Assembly (NCBI GenBank): GCA_029706075.1
Contig: JAINUG010000175.1
Location: 124,001-188,000 of the forward strand
Direction: 5' to 3'
From: Aldrovandia affinis
Taxonomy: Eukaryota; Chordata; Actinopteri; Notacanthiformes; Halosauridae
DNA length: 64,000 nucleotides
Shown: positions 22,711 to 34,200 of the stretch, piece after piece
How the letters are laid out: each line of letters begins with the position of its first letter
Numbering within the stretch: position 1 is the first letter of the stretch
Made by a program: the position numbers and the translations under genes
The notes under the pieces: model-generated
What the model saw: only the letters and a program-made list of their open reading frames with translations
What the model was told of the DNA's origin: nothing
The model's database searches: none

Positions 22711-24415
22711 CCCCCTGAGGTCGACGGGAGCGGCGCCGCTCCCAGCAGCAATAAAAGTATATTACTATTTCTAACTTCGCGATATTTTATCATACACACG
22801 CGACAAAAACATTGACAGAAACCTTAGAATCGCGACTTTCCGATTTGAGCACTGGCAAATCAAATGGGATTTTTAAATTAGGTTAATTAGACCAAAAGTA
22901 AACCTTGCCTTTTACTCTCTTTTTTTACCTGTTAGTAACGTCCCCCTTCTATTGACATGGTAACTAGGTGCGATTTTCGGGGAGGTATGTGGGGAGGGGC
23001 GTGGGGCCATGTGTGAAAACGCGCGCGTAAACAACACAAACTGTAGACAATTTGAAGCAAGATTTTATACAGACATACAATTTTATTCAAGATGGAAAGA
23101 TTTTCTGCGCTGCAGTGTTTGACAGCATTGATGGAAAGCGGCGAGGACAACAACTGGCGAAGAGTAAGTAACTATATTTGATTTGCCATGTTATCAAATA
23201 CTCGTATATATATATTCAATATATGAATTCGCGTCTTGTGACTACATATTCCGCGTGTTGCAACGTAACAAATTTCAATAGGCACACAAGATCTATGGAA
23301 GAATACTTTTCAAACAGCCTAAAATATTAGAAAAAATCGTATGTAGCATGATCGGTTTCATGATCTCACGTCCTTGTAAAATCGATTCTTGTTTTTGTTT
23401 ATTATTGAGTGCTTCTGTTTAGTTAAATCTGTGTTTGGGATTACGTTTTGGATTTGCTGTTTAGCTAGCTTTGTTTGTTCAGCTAGCTTTGTTTGTTCCA
23501 GTTCGTTTATCATTTTGGTTTGTTTTGTGAGTTATTTGCGTGTCGCCTCCGACATTGTTTTGCCTACGTTTGTGGATAATAAAATAAGAGCCAAAATGGC
23601 TGCTGCCACAAGATGCGCTTGTTGTGAAAGGAGAAATGGTAACTCAAATATTGCTTTGCCATTTAAAATCTAAATTGTGAGTTGTTGTTTTAATTCTAAA
23701 GTGAAAAAAATCACAAAAAAAGTTTAATTGGAAGACCCTTTTTTTCCTTGGGTCTCAGGAGGATATTATGTGCATTATTGTTAGGCTGTATGACTTGTAA
23801 TATGTGGCATTCCCCTGTATATACTGTATAGTAGTTTGTGTGCTGTTTTAAATAAATCTTCCAAAATGAAAAAAAGCATATATTCTTCTGCATGGCTCAC
23901 TGACTTGCTTACTCTGTATGGCCTTTGAGAGAGAGAGATGGCCCATCTGACAACTCTTAGAGGTGTGGACAATGAATAATGAATATTCAGGTATTTAGCA
24001 TTTAGCCCTCCCACAGCCTGAAATAAATGTGACCAGTTCTGATAAAAACAGGTTTTTAGCTATTTAGATCTCAGATGTGCTAAACTGTTTTCACACCCTT
24101 ACATAACCAAGACCTTGATGAACAAACGCACATTGGCAAAACAATTCGTCACTATAGTTTAGTGTGTGCTTTCACAACTTTTGTGACAGCAGAAAAATTT
24201 ACTATTTTTAACTTGTGTGTTTGTAGATCTATTTACAAGCTGCATATGATACTGACCAAACTATTGATGGCATACAAATGTAGCTGTGATTGTCCTTCAA
24301 ATAAAAATATCAAACACTTTGGAGTAAGTGTGTGTTAAGTTGATGAAATTGAGATAAATATCAGACCATGCCAAAATTACAAACCATCTCAAAGCTTAGC
24401 ACGGACCTCAGAGGG
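22711..24415. mobile_element. piggyBac-like element, probably non-autonomous
   Basis: The left end CCCCCTGAGGTC and right end GACCTCAGAGGG are inverted repeats matching at 11 of 12 positions. TTAA abuts the right end (24416-24419) and ATAA the left (22707-22710), fitting the TTAA target of piggyBac elements with one changed base. A GC-rich palindrome (GGGAGCGGCGCCGCTCCC, 22726-22743) sits just inside the left end. There is no full transposase. A possible first exon of 24 codons (23092-23163) begins MERFSALQCLTALMESG and ends at GTAAGT. Family assignment rests on the termini, not on a transposase. Confidence 0.55.
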
Positions 24416-24784
24416 TTAAAGACAAGGGCTCTGTTTGTAATTCTGAGTTTTTTTTTGTTTCTTGATCAGAGACTGTCGTTACATGCTGTTTGCTATTTGT
24501 ATGATGTGTTGTGTGTGAAGAGTTTGGCCGCTCTGTGCTCATGTGATTATGCCACGGGGCCTCTTGTGAATTCCTTGTCAGAATGTGTCTGTCTCCAATC
24601 CTGCGCTCAGTGGTTTCAGAATATGAGTTGTGAACTCCTCAGGGATTCTGTGTGCTCACTGACTAGAGATTCAGACTGATTCCTCATTATCTGTCCAAGG
24701 GGTAAAGCCATGGGGCCATTACTCCAGACAGTCATGAAAACCTCTTTTGTTAAGTGTGTGTTAAGCTTTAGGATTCTTAAGAAC

Positions 24785-24945
24785 CACAAAACATACATTA
24801 ACTCATCCTGTTGAGGCACTGTTCTAGTGTGTAGATGAGTCCCAGTGTCTACATCCTGTTAAGGCACTGTTCTAGTGTGTGAATGAGCCCCACAGTCTGC
24901 ATCCTGTTAAGGCACTGTTCTAGTCTGGATGAGCCCCATGGGCTG
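24785..24945. repeat. Tandem repeat, three units of about 50 bp
   Basis: Three successive units contain CATCCTGTTAAGGCACTG followed by TTCTAGTGTG and GATGAGCCCCA. Units diverge by a few bases and the third is shortened. Confidence 0.8.
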
Positions 24946-24954
24946 GTATCAAAT

Positions 24955-25340
24955 ACAGACCATGCCAGTGGCGACTGTGACCAAGAGTGCCCAACAGGGC
25001 GACGCATAATTAGCCGTAGTGTTGCCCAGAGAGGGAGGGATTTAGTTGGCTGGGTTATCCATGTCATGTCGTGTACCAGTGATCCCCGCTAGTCAATGGG
25101 GCACCCAGAGTCTGCCGGTAAAAAGCTCTGTACAAAGTGTCTTCCTCTGACTCAGGTCTGTGCTGCTTTACTTGTAGATTGGTGTGAAAAGAAGCGGCGT
25201 CTGACATCACATGTTTCGGAGGGGAGCGCATGCTTGTCGGACACTCTCCCAGATCAGCAGCAGAGGTTACAGCGAGTGTGGCTGGAGAATACGATTGGTT
25301 GTTCCAAATTGGGAAGGGGTAAAAAGCATTACAAAATCGA
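24955..25340 (+). mobile_element. Probable SINE-like interspersed repeat
   Basis: The 3' part (ATTGGTTGTTCCAAATTGGG, then AAGGGGTAAAAAG) resembles the AAATTGGGAGAAAAA tails of the SINEs at 46540, 50515 and 60090. The middle part (GACATCACATGTTTCGGAGG) resembles a common teleost SINE body. No box A or B is convincing and no target-site duplication was found. Confidence 0.4.
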
Positions 25341-25855
25341 TTGTGCGTGGTCTGGGTCCCATGGAACATGCTTGAGATTGGGTCGCAGTTTGAGGAAGAC
25401 CAGGCCTTTGGCAGGATGCAGGAGATGAACGTTTCATGAGATGCACGCCAGCAGCCTCACCATCACAACAAGAGGAACACAGAGAAAGACACATGCCCTT
25501 TCCACCCCTCCATTTTCACTGCTGCTGAATATGGAATCAGGTTGCAGTAGAGGTATGAAGAGCTTCTCCCTCCCTGCATGGTTACAACTGAGACTTGTGT
25601 CCTATTTTTTGTGGGTGTTACTCACTCTGACTTGAAGCATCTCAGAGGAACTTGGGGCAAATGCATTGATGGATGCATTCAATAAAAAAAATTAAAAATA
25701 AAACACCATTTCAGAGTACTGTATAAACATCAATTTATCCTTGACCCATGTACATTTCAGGAAAGCTGCACAAAGTCTACATTTTCAATTTTTCATGCAG
25801 TTTCCTCTTGTATCTTTTGAGATCATGTAATTTGAGCTCAAAATAAGCCCCTTGT

Positions 25856-27476
25856 TAGGGGTGTAACGGTACACAAAAATCACCGTACCTCGGTTTTGAA
25901 GTCACAGTTTGGTACGTTTTTGGTACAGCGGGGGAAAAAAGAAATGCAAAACATAAAATTGCTTTTAATTTATTATGAACTTTGTAAACTGTGGTTAATT
26001 GGCCATAATTTGCTGAACAACGTACTGAAATTCGGGGTTCAATCACTTTCAACATACAGTCAGGTCCATAAGTATTTGGACAGTGACACAATTTTCATCA
26101 TTTTGGCTTCACGCCAGCACAATGGATTTGAAATGAAACAATCAAGATGTGCTTTAAGTGTACTTTCAGCTTTAATTTAAGGGTTTTGTCAAAAATATTG
26201 TATGAACCGTGTAGGAATTACAACTATTTTTATACATAGCCCCCCCAATTTTAGGGACTCAAATGTAATTGGACAAACTAACATAATCATAAATTAAGTT
26301 CCATTAATACTTGGTTGTAAATCCTTTGCAGTCAATGACTGCCTGAAGTCTGGAACCCATAGACATCACCAGATGCTGGGTTTCTTCCCTGGTGATGCTC
26401 TGCCAGGCCTTTACTGCCGCTGTCTTCAGTTCCTGCTTGCTCTTGGGGCGTTTTGCCATCAGTTTAGCCTTCAGCAAGTGAAATACATGCTCAATTGGAT
26501 TCAGGTCAGGTGAATGACTTTGCCATTGCAGAACATTCCACTTCTTTGCCTTAAAAAAGTATTGGGTTGCTATTGTCAGCAGTCACATCATCAACAAGGG
26601 AACCAGTTCCATTGGCAGCCATATATGCCCACGCCATAACATTACCTCCACCATGCTTCACAGATGAGCTGGTATGCTTTGGATCATGAGCAGTTCCTTC
26701 CCTTCTCCATACTCTTCTCTTCCCATCATTCTGGTACAAGTTGATATTTGTCTCATCTGTCCATAGGATGTTGTTCCAGAACTGTACAGGCTGTTTTAGA
26801 TGTTTTTTGACAAACTCTAATCTGGTCTTCCTATTTTTGAGGCTTACCAATGGTTTACATCTTGTGGTAAATCCTCTGTATTTACTCTGGTGAAGTCTTC
26901 TCTTGATTGTTGACTTTGACACAGATATGCCTACCTCCTAGAGAGTGTTCTTGATCTGGCCAACTGTTGTGAAGGGGTTTTTCTTCACCAGGGAAATAAT
27001 TATTCTGTCATCCATCACAGTTGTTTTCCATGGTCTTCTGGGCCTTTTGGTGTTCCTGAGCTCACCAGTGCCTTCTTTCTTTTTAAGAATGTACCAAATA
27101 GTTGATTTGGCCACACCTAATGTTTTTTCTATCTCTCTGATGGGATTTTCCAGCCTAATGATGGCTTGCTTAACTGGCAGTGACGGCTCTTTGGACTTCA
27201 TAATGCCACACTTGAAATCAACCCTAATCAACTCTAGATCTGCTTACTTGTAAATGAAATAATGAGCGAATAACAATTGTCCATTAACTTTTGGTCCCTT
27301 AAAAAGGGGGGGACCACATATAAAAAGTGCTGTAATTCCTACACCATTCACACCATTTGGATGTAAATACCCTCAAATTAAAGCAAGATTGCATTTGTTC
27401 AGTTTCGCAGTGCATACCGAACCAAAAGTCCTGTACCGAACGATTCGGTACCAATACGTATACTGTTACACCCCCA
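25856..27476. mobile_element. hAT-like element split by a Tc1 insertion
   Basis: The left end TAGGGGTGTAACGGTACAC and the right end TACTGTTACACCCCCA are inverted termini of a common teleost hAT-type non-autonomous family. The flanking parts contain paired motifs (CCGTACCTCGGTTTTGAAG on the left, GTCCTGTACCGAACGATTC on the right). The central 1.3 kb is a Tc1-like transposon. I could not find a clear 8-bp target-site duplication. Confidence 0.65.
26057..27384 (-). mobile_element. Tc1-like element T2 with near-complete transposase relic
   Basis: The left terminus CAGTCAGGTCCATAAGTATT follows a TA. The minus strand encodes a Tc1-type transposase in pieces. The N-terminal part (27231-26938) has two helix-turn-helix regions (LPVKQAIIRLENPIREIE; VAKSTIWYILKKKEGTG). 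The catalytic part (26922-26551) has LWTDETNINLYQNDGKRRVW and HGGGNVMAWAYMAANGTG. After a frame shift, the C-terminal part (about 26545-26305) has SHSPDLNPIEHVFHLL, so the catalytic glutamate is intact. The terminal repeat expected beyond 27384 is missing, so the copy could not transpose even with an intact gene. Confidence 0.88.
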
Positions 27477-27479
27477 CTG

Positions 27480-28460
27480 GATATTTGCAGCTGTCTTAAT
27501 TTGGTTAGCCTGCTTGGCTGATGAAATTTGTCATTTGAAGCCTAATTGAGTGTTCGCATCACTAAATTTGTGATTCAGTTTGAGATCAGCTCACGTTGTC
27601 TACAGTAATAATAATCTAATATTGTTCAATTATTGTTCTAATTGTTTGCAAGCAAGCTGAGCAGCAGATGTGTATGAGACATCTGAACACAAGTGTACTT
27701 TGAATGTTGTGATTCTCTGTGATTTCTTCTCTTGCATCATTAGTGAATAAATGCATGCTTTTTCCCCCCCGATCACTGATGGTTTGTGAGTTTCCTCAGT
27801 AGGAATGCAACATGAGGCTCCAGTGGCTTATTAGCTGTGTTTTTTCTGTTAAGGCTGTTTGCTTATGTATCCAGTGATGTTTTTTTTTTTAGGCCTGCTA
27901 ACTCCCAGCAGCACAAACCCAGATTTAACCGTGCGGCACTCACAGCACTTTCTAAATCAATGCCATTGCTGTGATCACGGTTTTTCACACTATGGGTGTG
28001 TTTCTGTGAGACTCAAAATAACCAGGATGTTACTGTCACTGTTCCCTGCTCACATCTCACGACGCTCCCAGGGGCGAGGTCACATTCCCCCAGCGCAGTT
28101 CACCCACAGTGTGATGTATTTGGCTTACGCCTCCTCTTGCTGTTCAGCCGCTTCCCTGTGTCTCGTAGTGTGTGTTTGTATCGCCACCTTCACCTTGGCT
28201 CCGCCTTCACTGGGTTGATGTGATTGGTGGCATCCCAAAAAGTGGGTGGGCTTGACGCTCTGAACTGTGCCAAGTCCTGGAGCGGTACGGGCCTGGAACG
28301 CGGGACCAGCTTGTATATAATCCTACATGAATGTGCCATGGAAACGACAGCCTGCTTTTGATAGGAAAGTTGTAATACCAACAGTTAGATTCAGCGTATA
28401 ACTGACTTTCTTTACTGCTGAACTGGAATGGCACACGTGCTGCTGTATCACAGGGGTTTC
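27480..28460. other. Non-coding DNA, nothing recognised
   Basis: No exon or repeat family recognised in this stretch, which ends shortly before a SINE and srgap1 exon 2. Confidence 0.45.
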
Positions 28461-28462
28461 AG

Positions 28463-28682
28463 GGGAGGCAGTGTAGTGTAATGGTCACGGAACTGGGCTT
28501 GTAATGCAAATGTTATAGGATAAAACCCCAGGTGGGGCACTGCCATTGTACCCTTGAGCTAAAGGTACTTCACCTGAATTGCTTCAGTAAATATCTTGCT
28601 GTATAAATGTATTGTATGTAAAGAAATATAAACTGTAAGTTGCTCTGGATAAGAGTGACTGCTAAATGCCTGTAATGTAATG
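28463..28682 (+). mobile_element. tRNA-derived SINE, family 1
   Basis: Head GGCAGTGTAGTGTAATGGTC, box B-like ATAGGATAAAACCCCAGG, centre CACCTGAATTGCTTCAG and tail CTCTGGATAAGAGTGACTGC, then TAAATGCCTGTAATG. It is the best preserved family 1 copy here and sits about 160 bp upstream of exon 2. Confidence 0.88.
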
Positions 28683-28840
28683 TCATGGATGTTTAGAGGA
28701 CTGTCATGGTGGATGTGTGGGGTTTTATAGGGTGCAGACAGACATGCAGATGAATGTTCTGGTTTGGGGGTGAATGCTGTTGTCCAGTGGTGCAGTAGAA
28801 GTGGAGTTCTCACCGGCTCTGGTTCTGATTCTGTTCACAG

Positions 28841-29036
28841 AGATCCGGGCCCAGCTGGTGGAGCAGCAGAAGTGTCTGGAGCAGCAGACAGACATGAGGG
28901 TCCAGCTTCTCCAGGACCTGCAGGACTTCTTCCGGAAGAAATCCGAGATCGAGACAGAGTACTCCCGCAACTTGGAGAAACTGGCTGAGCGATTCATGGC
29001 CAAGACCCGCAGCACCAAAGACCACCAGCAGTACAA
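28841..29036 (+). CDS. srgap1: srgap1 exon 2: start of F-BAR domain
   Basis: A 196-nt internal exon preceded by TGTTCACAG and followed by GTGAGTGTG. It begins with the last two bases of a glutamate codon and ends with AA of a lysine codon, so it joins exon 3 in frame. It encodes IRAQLVEQQKCLEQQTDMRV and DLQDFFRKKSEIETEYSRN, then LEKLAERFMAKTRSTKDH: the first helices of the F-BAR domain, which dimerises and binds membranes. Predicted residues are about 23-88. The sequence is nearly identical to vertebrate srGAPs. The missing upstream exon should encode the N-terminal basic segment and end in a single G of that glutamate codon. Confidence 0.95.
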
Positions 29037-29809
29037 GTGAGTGTGTGTCTGTGTGTCTGGGTGTGTGCGCGTGTGCGTGCGAACAGTTGTGTTTCTACTG
29101 CAGGGATTTATGAATACACAATTACAGTTTGTGTGTCAGTCTGACATCATGGAGATTTCAAGCCAGTAACACTTTTTTTATTTATTTTTTTATTTTTTAT
29201 TTTTTATTTTTTTGGGAGTACATTAAGAAATGTTTCTGTGAATACCGGACTTCACGTTCCCCGAGATAAGACATGTACAACAATATCAAATGTGTCATAC
29301 ATTTAGTCAGGCTTTTCAATAAATGAAATGTTAATAATGTAAATGTAACACTCTTGGAGAGTAGAATGCATGTCCTGGTTCAGGGCTTGTGTAGCGGTGG
29401 GTGAGTTAGTGTTTAATAAATATCCAGATCCATCTCCCCCCCACAACTCTTTCTTGATGTAGGTGCAGGAGGAGGAATGTGTGTTTTCAGGCAGGATGGG
29501 GGTCATGGGAGCTGTAAGGGGGGGTGGAGAGACTCACAAAGCCTGCCTCAGCACTACTGAACCTAATTTGGCGAACGACGTACACCACAGATCCTGCCGG
29601 TTATTGCGTCCCATCGCGGGGGATTATCCTGCCGAGAGAACATCGTGCCGTGGGGTCTCCTGTTGCACCCTGCCCCGCCCGAGCATCACGCCGTCTCAGC
29701 CAGCCTATCGTGGCTGCAGCACAACCATACTGGGGTTCCTGTGGTATTCTCAGTGGGGCAGCATTTGTACAATTCTGAAAAGCTCTGAAGAGACATATTT
29801 ATAAATCAA

Positions 29810-29810
<1 letters not shown>

Positions 29811-29842
<32 letters not shown>
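29811..29842. repeat. (CTGT)n microsatellite
   Basis: About eight uninterrupted CTGT units within intron 2. Confidence 0.9.
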
Positions 29843-29843
<1 letters not shown>

Positions 29844-30211
29844 CTGCGTGGCAACATCAGCATTAAAATGGGCACTGGGATGGCTCCTAATTTAGCAGGT
29901 GCTCCTGTGCCCAACGCTGTTGGAGAATGGAGCAGACAGATTTGAGAGTTTAAGATGAGACAGGCTGGGGGGGTTAGGGTTAGGGAGCGGACAGATTTGA
30001 GACAGTTTAAGAGGAGACAGGCTGAGGGGGGTCAGAGTTAGGAAGTGGACAGGTATGAGACAATTTAAGATGAGACAGGCTGAGGTGCTTAGTGCCTTTA
30101 ATGAGCCTCCGTCTGCATCCCATAAATATGCCCAGTAGCCAGCTCTCTCGCTTTATTTCTCTCGCTCTCTCTCCCCCTCTCTCTCGCACCTTCTCTCTCT
30201 CTCTCCCCCTC

Positions 30212-31560
30212 TCAATTCAATTCAGTTCAATGTGCTTTATTGGCATGAAATACAAAGTGTAAATATTGCCAAAGCATATACAGAATACAAATAATAAAAA
30301 ATAAAAATATATATAAATACAAATAAAACACACATTTGAACATGAGAAAATAAACGTAAAAAATATATTTCTTTACATAACATAAGAACTTACTAATTAT
30401 GATATAATCATTGAATTATGAATTTATGCTATCACAACTTCAATGTACACTACCGCTCAAAAGTTTTAGAACACCCCCAATTTCCAGTTTTTACTGAAAT
30501 TTAAGCAGTTCAAGTCCAGTGAATAACCTGAAATGGTACTAAGGTAAGCGGTAAACTGCCAGAGGTAAAAAAAAGTTTAGGTTACCAAAAACTGAAAAGT
30601 AATGTACATTTTAGAGTTAGAAAAAAAGGCCCTATTCAGGGAACAAGTAATGGGTTAATGGTTTAACATTCCTGATGAAGTTTATTTTGTGATTTTGTAC
30701 TTTTGTTCCAATGTTCCAAATAGGTGATTTTGGTTTGTTTAATAATTTGATTATTGGTTGTGAAGCAGTGCTGACCTGAAGCTGGTTTGTGTTAGTATAT
30801 GTTAATGTAGTGAGTTTCAGGACCAGCTGACTGAGGGGACACTTTTCTAGGCTAAGCTCTTGGGGTTGTAGAGCCTTGTATTGTAAATAATTGTCTGGGC
30901 TTATTTTTAGATGTTCTATAAAATGTAGTGTTCTTTTTTGGACTTGAATAAGAATTGGATATCTGCCTAATTCAGACCTTCATGCGTTATTTGTGGTATT
31001 CCTATGTACTTGTAATATGCTTTTACAGAATTCTGCATGCAGAATTTCAGCTGGATGTTTTTCGACAGTCTTGCTCACTGAGTGGTCCCCATATTTCACT
31101 ACCATATAGCACAATAGGCTTGATGACACCATCAGAGATTAATTTTGTCCAAATTCTAATAGGAATATTTATTTTATGGACTCTTTTGATTGCGTAGAAA
31201 GCTCTACTGGCTTTTTCTCTTAATGCATTGACTGCCAGACGAAAGTTCCCTGATGCACTGATTTGCAGTCCTAGATAATCATAATTTAGTGTGTATGTTC
31301 TAGGGCAGTGTTGCCTAGATTAAAGCAATTTTTGCTTTCCTGAGATCTGGGATTTTATTTTGAAAGACCATAATATTTGTCTTTTTCAAGTTTACTGTCA
31401 GGGCCCAGTTCTGACAGTATTTCTCCAGCAGATCCAGGTGCTGCTGTAGCCCTTGTTCAGTCGGTGACAGCAGCACCAGGTCATCTGCATAGAGAAGGAA
31501 TGTAACTTCTCTATTGTTTAGAGTGAGGCCAGGAGCTGAAGATTGTTCCAGTAACACCAC
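30212..31560 (-). mobile_element. Non-LTR retrotransposon (LINE) 3' fragment
   Basis: The left end (CAATTCAATTCAGTTC followed by TGTGCTTTATTGGCATGAA) is the reverse complement of a LINE 3' end with an ATTGA-type tail. On the minus strand, 31560-31320 encodes part of a reverse transcriptase: TFLLYADDLVLLSPTEQG holds the catalytic YADD box, followed by LDLLEKYCQNWALTVNLKK. The rest of the RT C-terminal region (about 31300-30900) is degraded. The copy is 5'-truncated and split by a Tc1-like end at 30446-30628. The precise LINE clade is not assigned. Confidence 0.8.
30446..30628 (+). mobile_element. Tc1-like element T1, copy d, solo end
   Basis: It begins TACACTACCGCTCAAAAG and continues through AGCAGTTCAAGTCCAGTG, GTAAACTGCCAGAGG and GTTTAGGTTACCAAAAAC to AATGTACATTTTAGAGTTAG. 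This is the transposase 5' terminus of family T1, matching the arms of copy c, with no transposase. It lies inside the LINE fragment, so it is younger than that insertion. Confidence 0.85.
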
Positions 31561-31574
31561 TAACCCTCTCTGTC

Positions 31575-31625
31575 TCCCTCTCTCTCTCTCTTGCACCCCC
31601 TCTCTCTATTTCTCTTGCACTCTCC

Positions 31626-31714
<89 letters not shown>

Positions 31715-31722
31715 TCTCTCGC

Positions 31723-31762
<40 letters not shown>
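31575..31762. repeat. (CT)n microsatellite
   Basis: Nearly 190 bp of CT repeats with CACC, TTCT and GCAC interruptions. A similar CT-rich stretch (about 30148-30210) flanks the other side of the LINE fragment, suggesting insertion into one pyrimidine tract or tract growth at the junctions. Confidence 0.9.
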
Positions 31763-32124
31763 TGTCTCTGTTCTTTGAGACTGCAGGACTGGGACGGGGC
31801 CCCTGTGACCTCATTAAGGTCCATGGAGAGTGCTGTTTGTGCTCCCCAGTTGGGACTCTGCAGCAGGGCAGCAGGTTGCCTCATTAAAGAGCCCGTGACA
31901 AACCATGGAAAACCACCCTGTTTTGAAAACCACCCTGTTTTGTGTTGCGTGTACATTTCTACTTCCATTGCTGCATTTCAGCGCTCGAATGTTCGGGTGC
32001 GATTCACAGTACCCCTGTGCCTGTGGGTGCCTGAGTGACCAGCGGAGGTTGCTGGTGCAAAACAAGATACAGACTACCCGGCTGCCTGAATCCCTCCCTC
32101 TCTAGGCGATGCTACTGCTAAATA

Positions 32125-33357
32125 TACACTACCGGTAAAATGTTTTAGAACACCTACATTTTTCCAGTTTTTATAGAAATTTACACAGTTTAATGTTTCA
32201 ATGTACTCTGAAATTAAAGCATAGAACAAATAAACAATTGGACATAAAAAAGAAATCATGGAATTGTTTTGTTTATAAAAATTGTATCTACATTTTTGAC
32301 TCATCAAAGTAGCCACCTTTTGCAGATATAACAGCTGAACACACTCGTGGCATTCTTTCTACAATGGAAATCAAATATTGTTTGGAATGTTCTTCCCAAC
32401 ACTGCTGCAGCAGTTCCCACAAATGTGTTGCACGTGTAGGTTACTTTGCTTTCACCCTTCTGTCCAGTTTATCCCAAACCAGCTTGATGGGGTTTAAGTC
32501 TGGCCATTTCATGATTTTAAGCCTACCATCTTGTTCTTTTCTTCTAAGATAGTTCTGACATAGCTTCAAGGTATGTTTTGGGTTATTATCTTGCTGTAGG
32601 ATGAATCCCTGACCAACTGACCAACATGGTGCTGCAAAATGCTGTGGTAGCCCTTTTGGTTCAGGGTGCCAGTCACTCTGTACAAGTCGCCGACTCTGGA
32701 TCCAGCAAAAGAGCCCCAGACCATCATTGTTGATGACACAGTTGGTGTCACACACTGAGGAACCATCCTTTTGCCTACTCGATGGCGGACAAAAACCCTG
32801 CGCGATGAACCGAAGATTTCAAATTTTGATTCATCGGTCCATAAGACCTTCTTCCAGTCTTCAGTAGTCCACTGGCAGTGCTTCATGGCAAGCCTCTTTT
32901 TCTTAGTTTGCCATCTTAGCAATGGCTTTCTTACTGCCACTTGACCTGTCATATCTGCAGCTTGAAGTATTCTTCACAGTTGAAACTGAGACTTCCTTAC
33001 TTCGACCAGTGTTAAGCTGTGCTTGAAGCTGTTGTCCTGTGAGCCGCCTATCACGCAAGCTGTTGACTCTCAGAAACTTGTCTTCTTAATTTCTTGTGGC
33101 TTTGGGTCTGCCAGACCTCTTCCTGTCAGAGTTTCCTCCAGTTTCCAAGTGTCTTTTGATGGTGTAGGAAACTGTACTCACTGCCAAGAAATGTACATTA
33201 TTTTTCAGTTTTTGGTAACCTAAATTAAAAAAAAAATCTCTGGCAGTTTACCGCTGACATTTTTACCATTTTAGGTTATTCACTGGACTTGAACTGCTTA
33301 AATTTCAGTAAAAACTGGAGAAATGGGGGTGTTCTAAAACTTTTGACCGGTAGTGTA
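32125..33357 (-). mobile_element. Tc1-like element T1, copy e, full length but inactive
   Basis: A 1233-bp element bounded by TACACTACCGGTAAAATG and CTTTTGACCGGTAGTGTA. Only about the outer 60 bp of the two ends are inverted repeats. The minus strand carries the whole transposase region in broken frames: N-terminal homology (about 33060-32930), then LLRWQTKKKRLAMKHCQW, WTDESKFEIFGSSRRVF, ILQQDNNPKHTLKLCQNY and WPDLNPIKLVWDKLDRRV. The NPIE motif reads NPIK, so the third catalytic acid is lost. It is the reference copy for interpreting b, c and d. Confidence 0.92.
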
Positions 33358-33858
33358 CATCGCACAGTTCGGTACCTTAACAGGATTCTGACTGTGGGGC
33401 TCATTTGGAGCACAGAACACGTAGCGGTGATGTGAAGTGTAGCATTATGTGAGCAGGCCTGGGGCTGAAGCTAGCGCCAGTCCATACAGGGGCCCTGCGT
33501 TTCACACATCTTTACTCTCTCTGTTTCGAGCACCTGTCCATCGCTTGGTGTTCAGCACAGTTGGATTCACTGTTTGATTTACTCTGCCGGAAAGAGATGC
33601 ATTGCGCAAAAACCCACGCGCTTGGTACAGACGCATTGGAGCGTGCTTCATTTTGGGGCGGAGTCATGTGGGGTTTCCTGTTTTTGTGATGCCTGGGACA
33701 GTGTTGTAATCCAGCAGGATGTTTGGATGGTCTGTGTCTGGTTTTGTGTGCGCCCTTAGCGTCAGTGGGGCAGTGGAGTTCAGGGACGAGGGGGCCGTTT
33801 CACATTCTCACCAGTCGGGGGCGACCAGATTTGGTTGGTGGGTGGGGTCGCCCAGAGG

Positions 33859-34200
<342 letters not shown>

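Noticed and set aside
29463..29804. GC-rich ORFs in intron 2, considered as an extra exon
   Set aside because: Exon 2 and exon 3 join perfectly without it and nothing in the translation resembles srGAP or any family I know.
31591..31968. Ser-Leu and Arg-Glu repeat ORFs
   Set aside because: They are translations of the (CT)n/(GA)n tract beside the LINE fragment.
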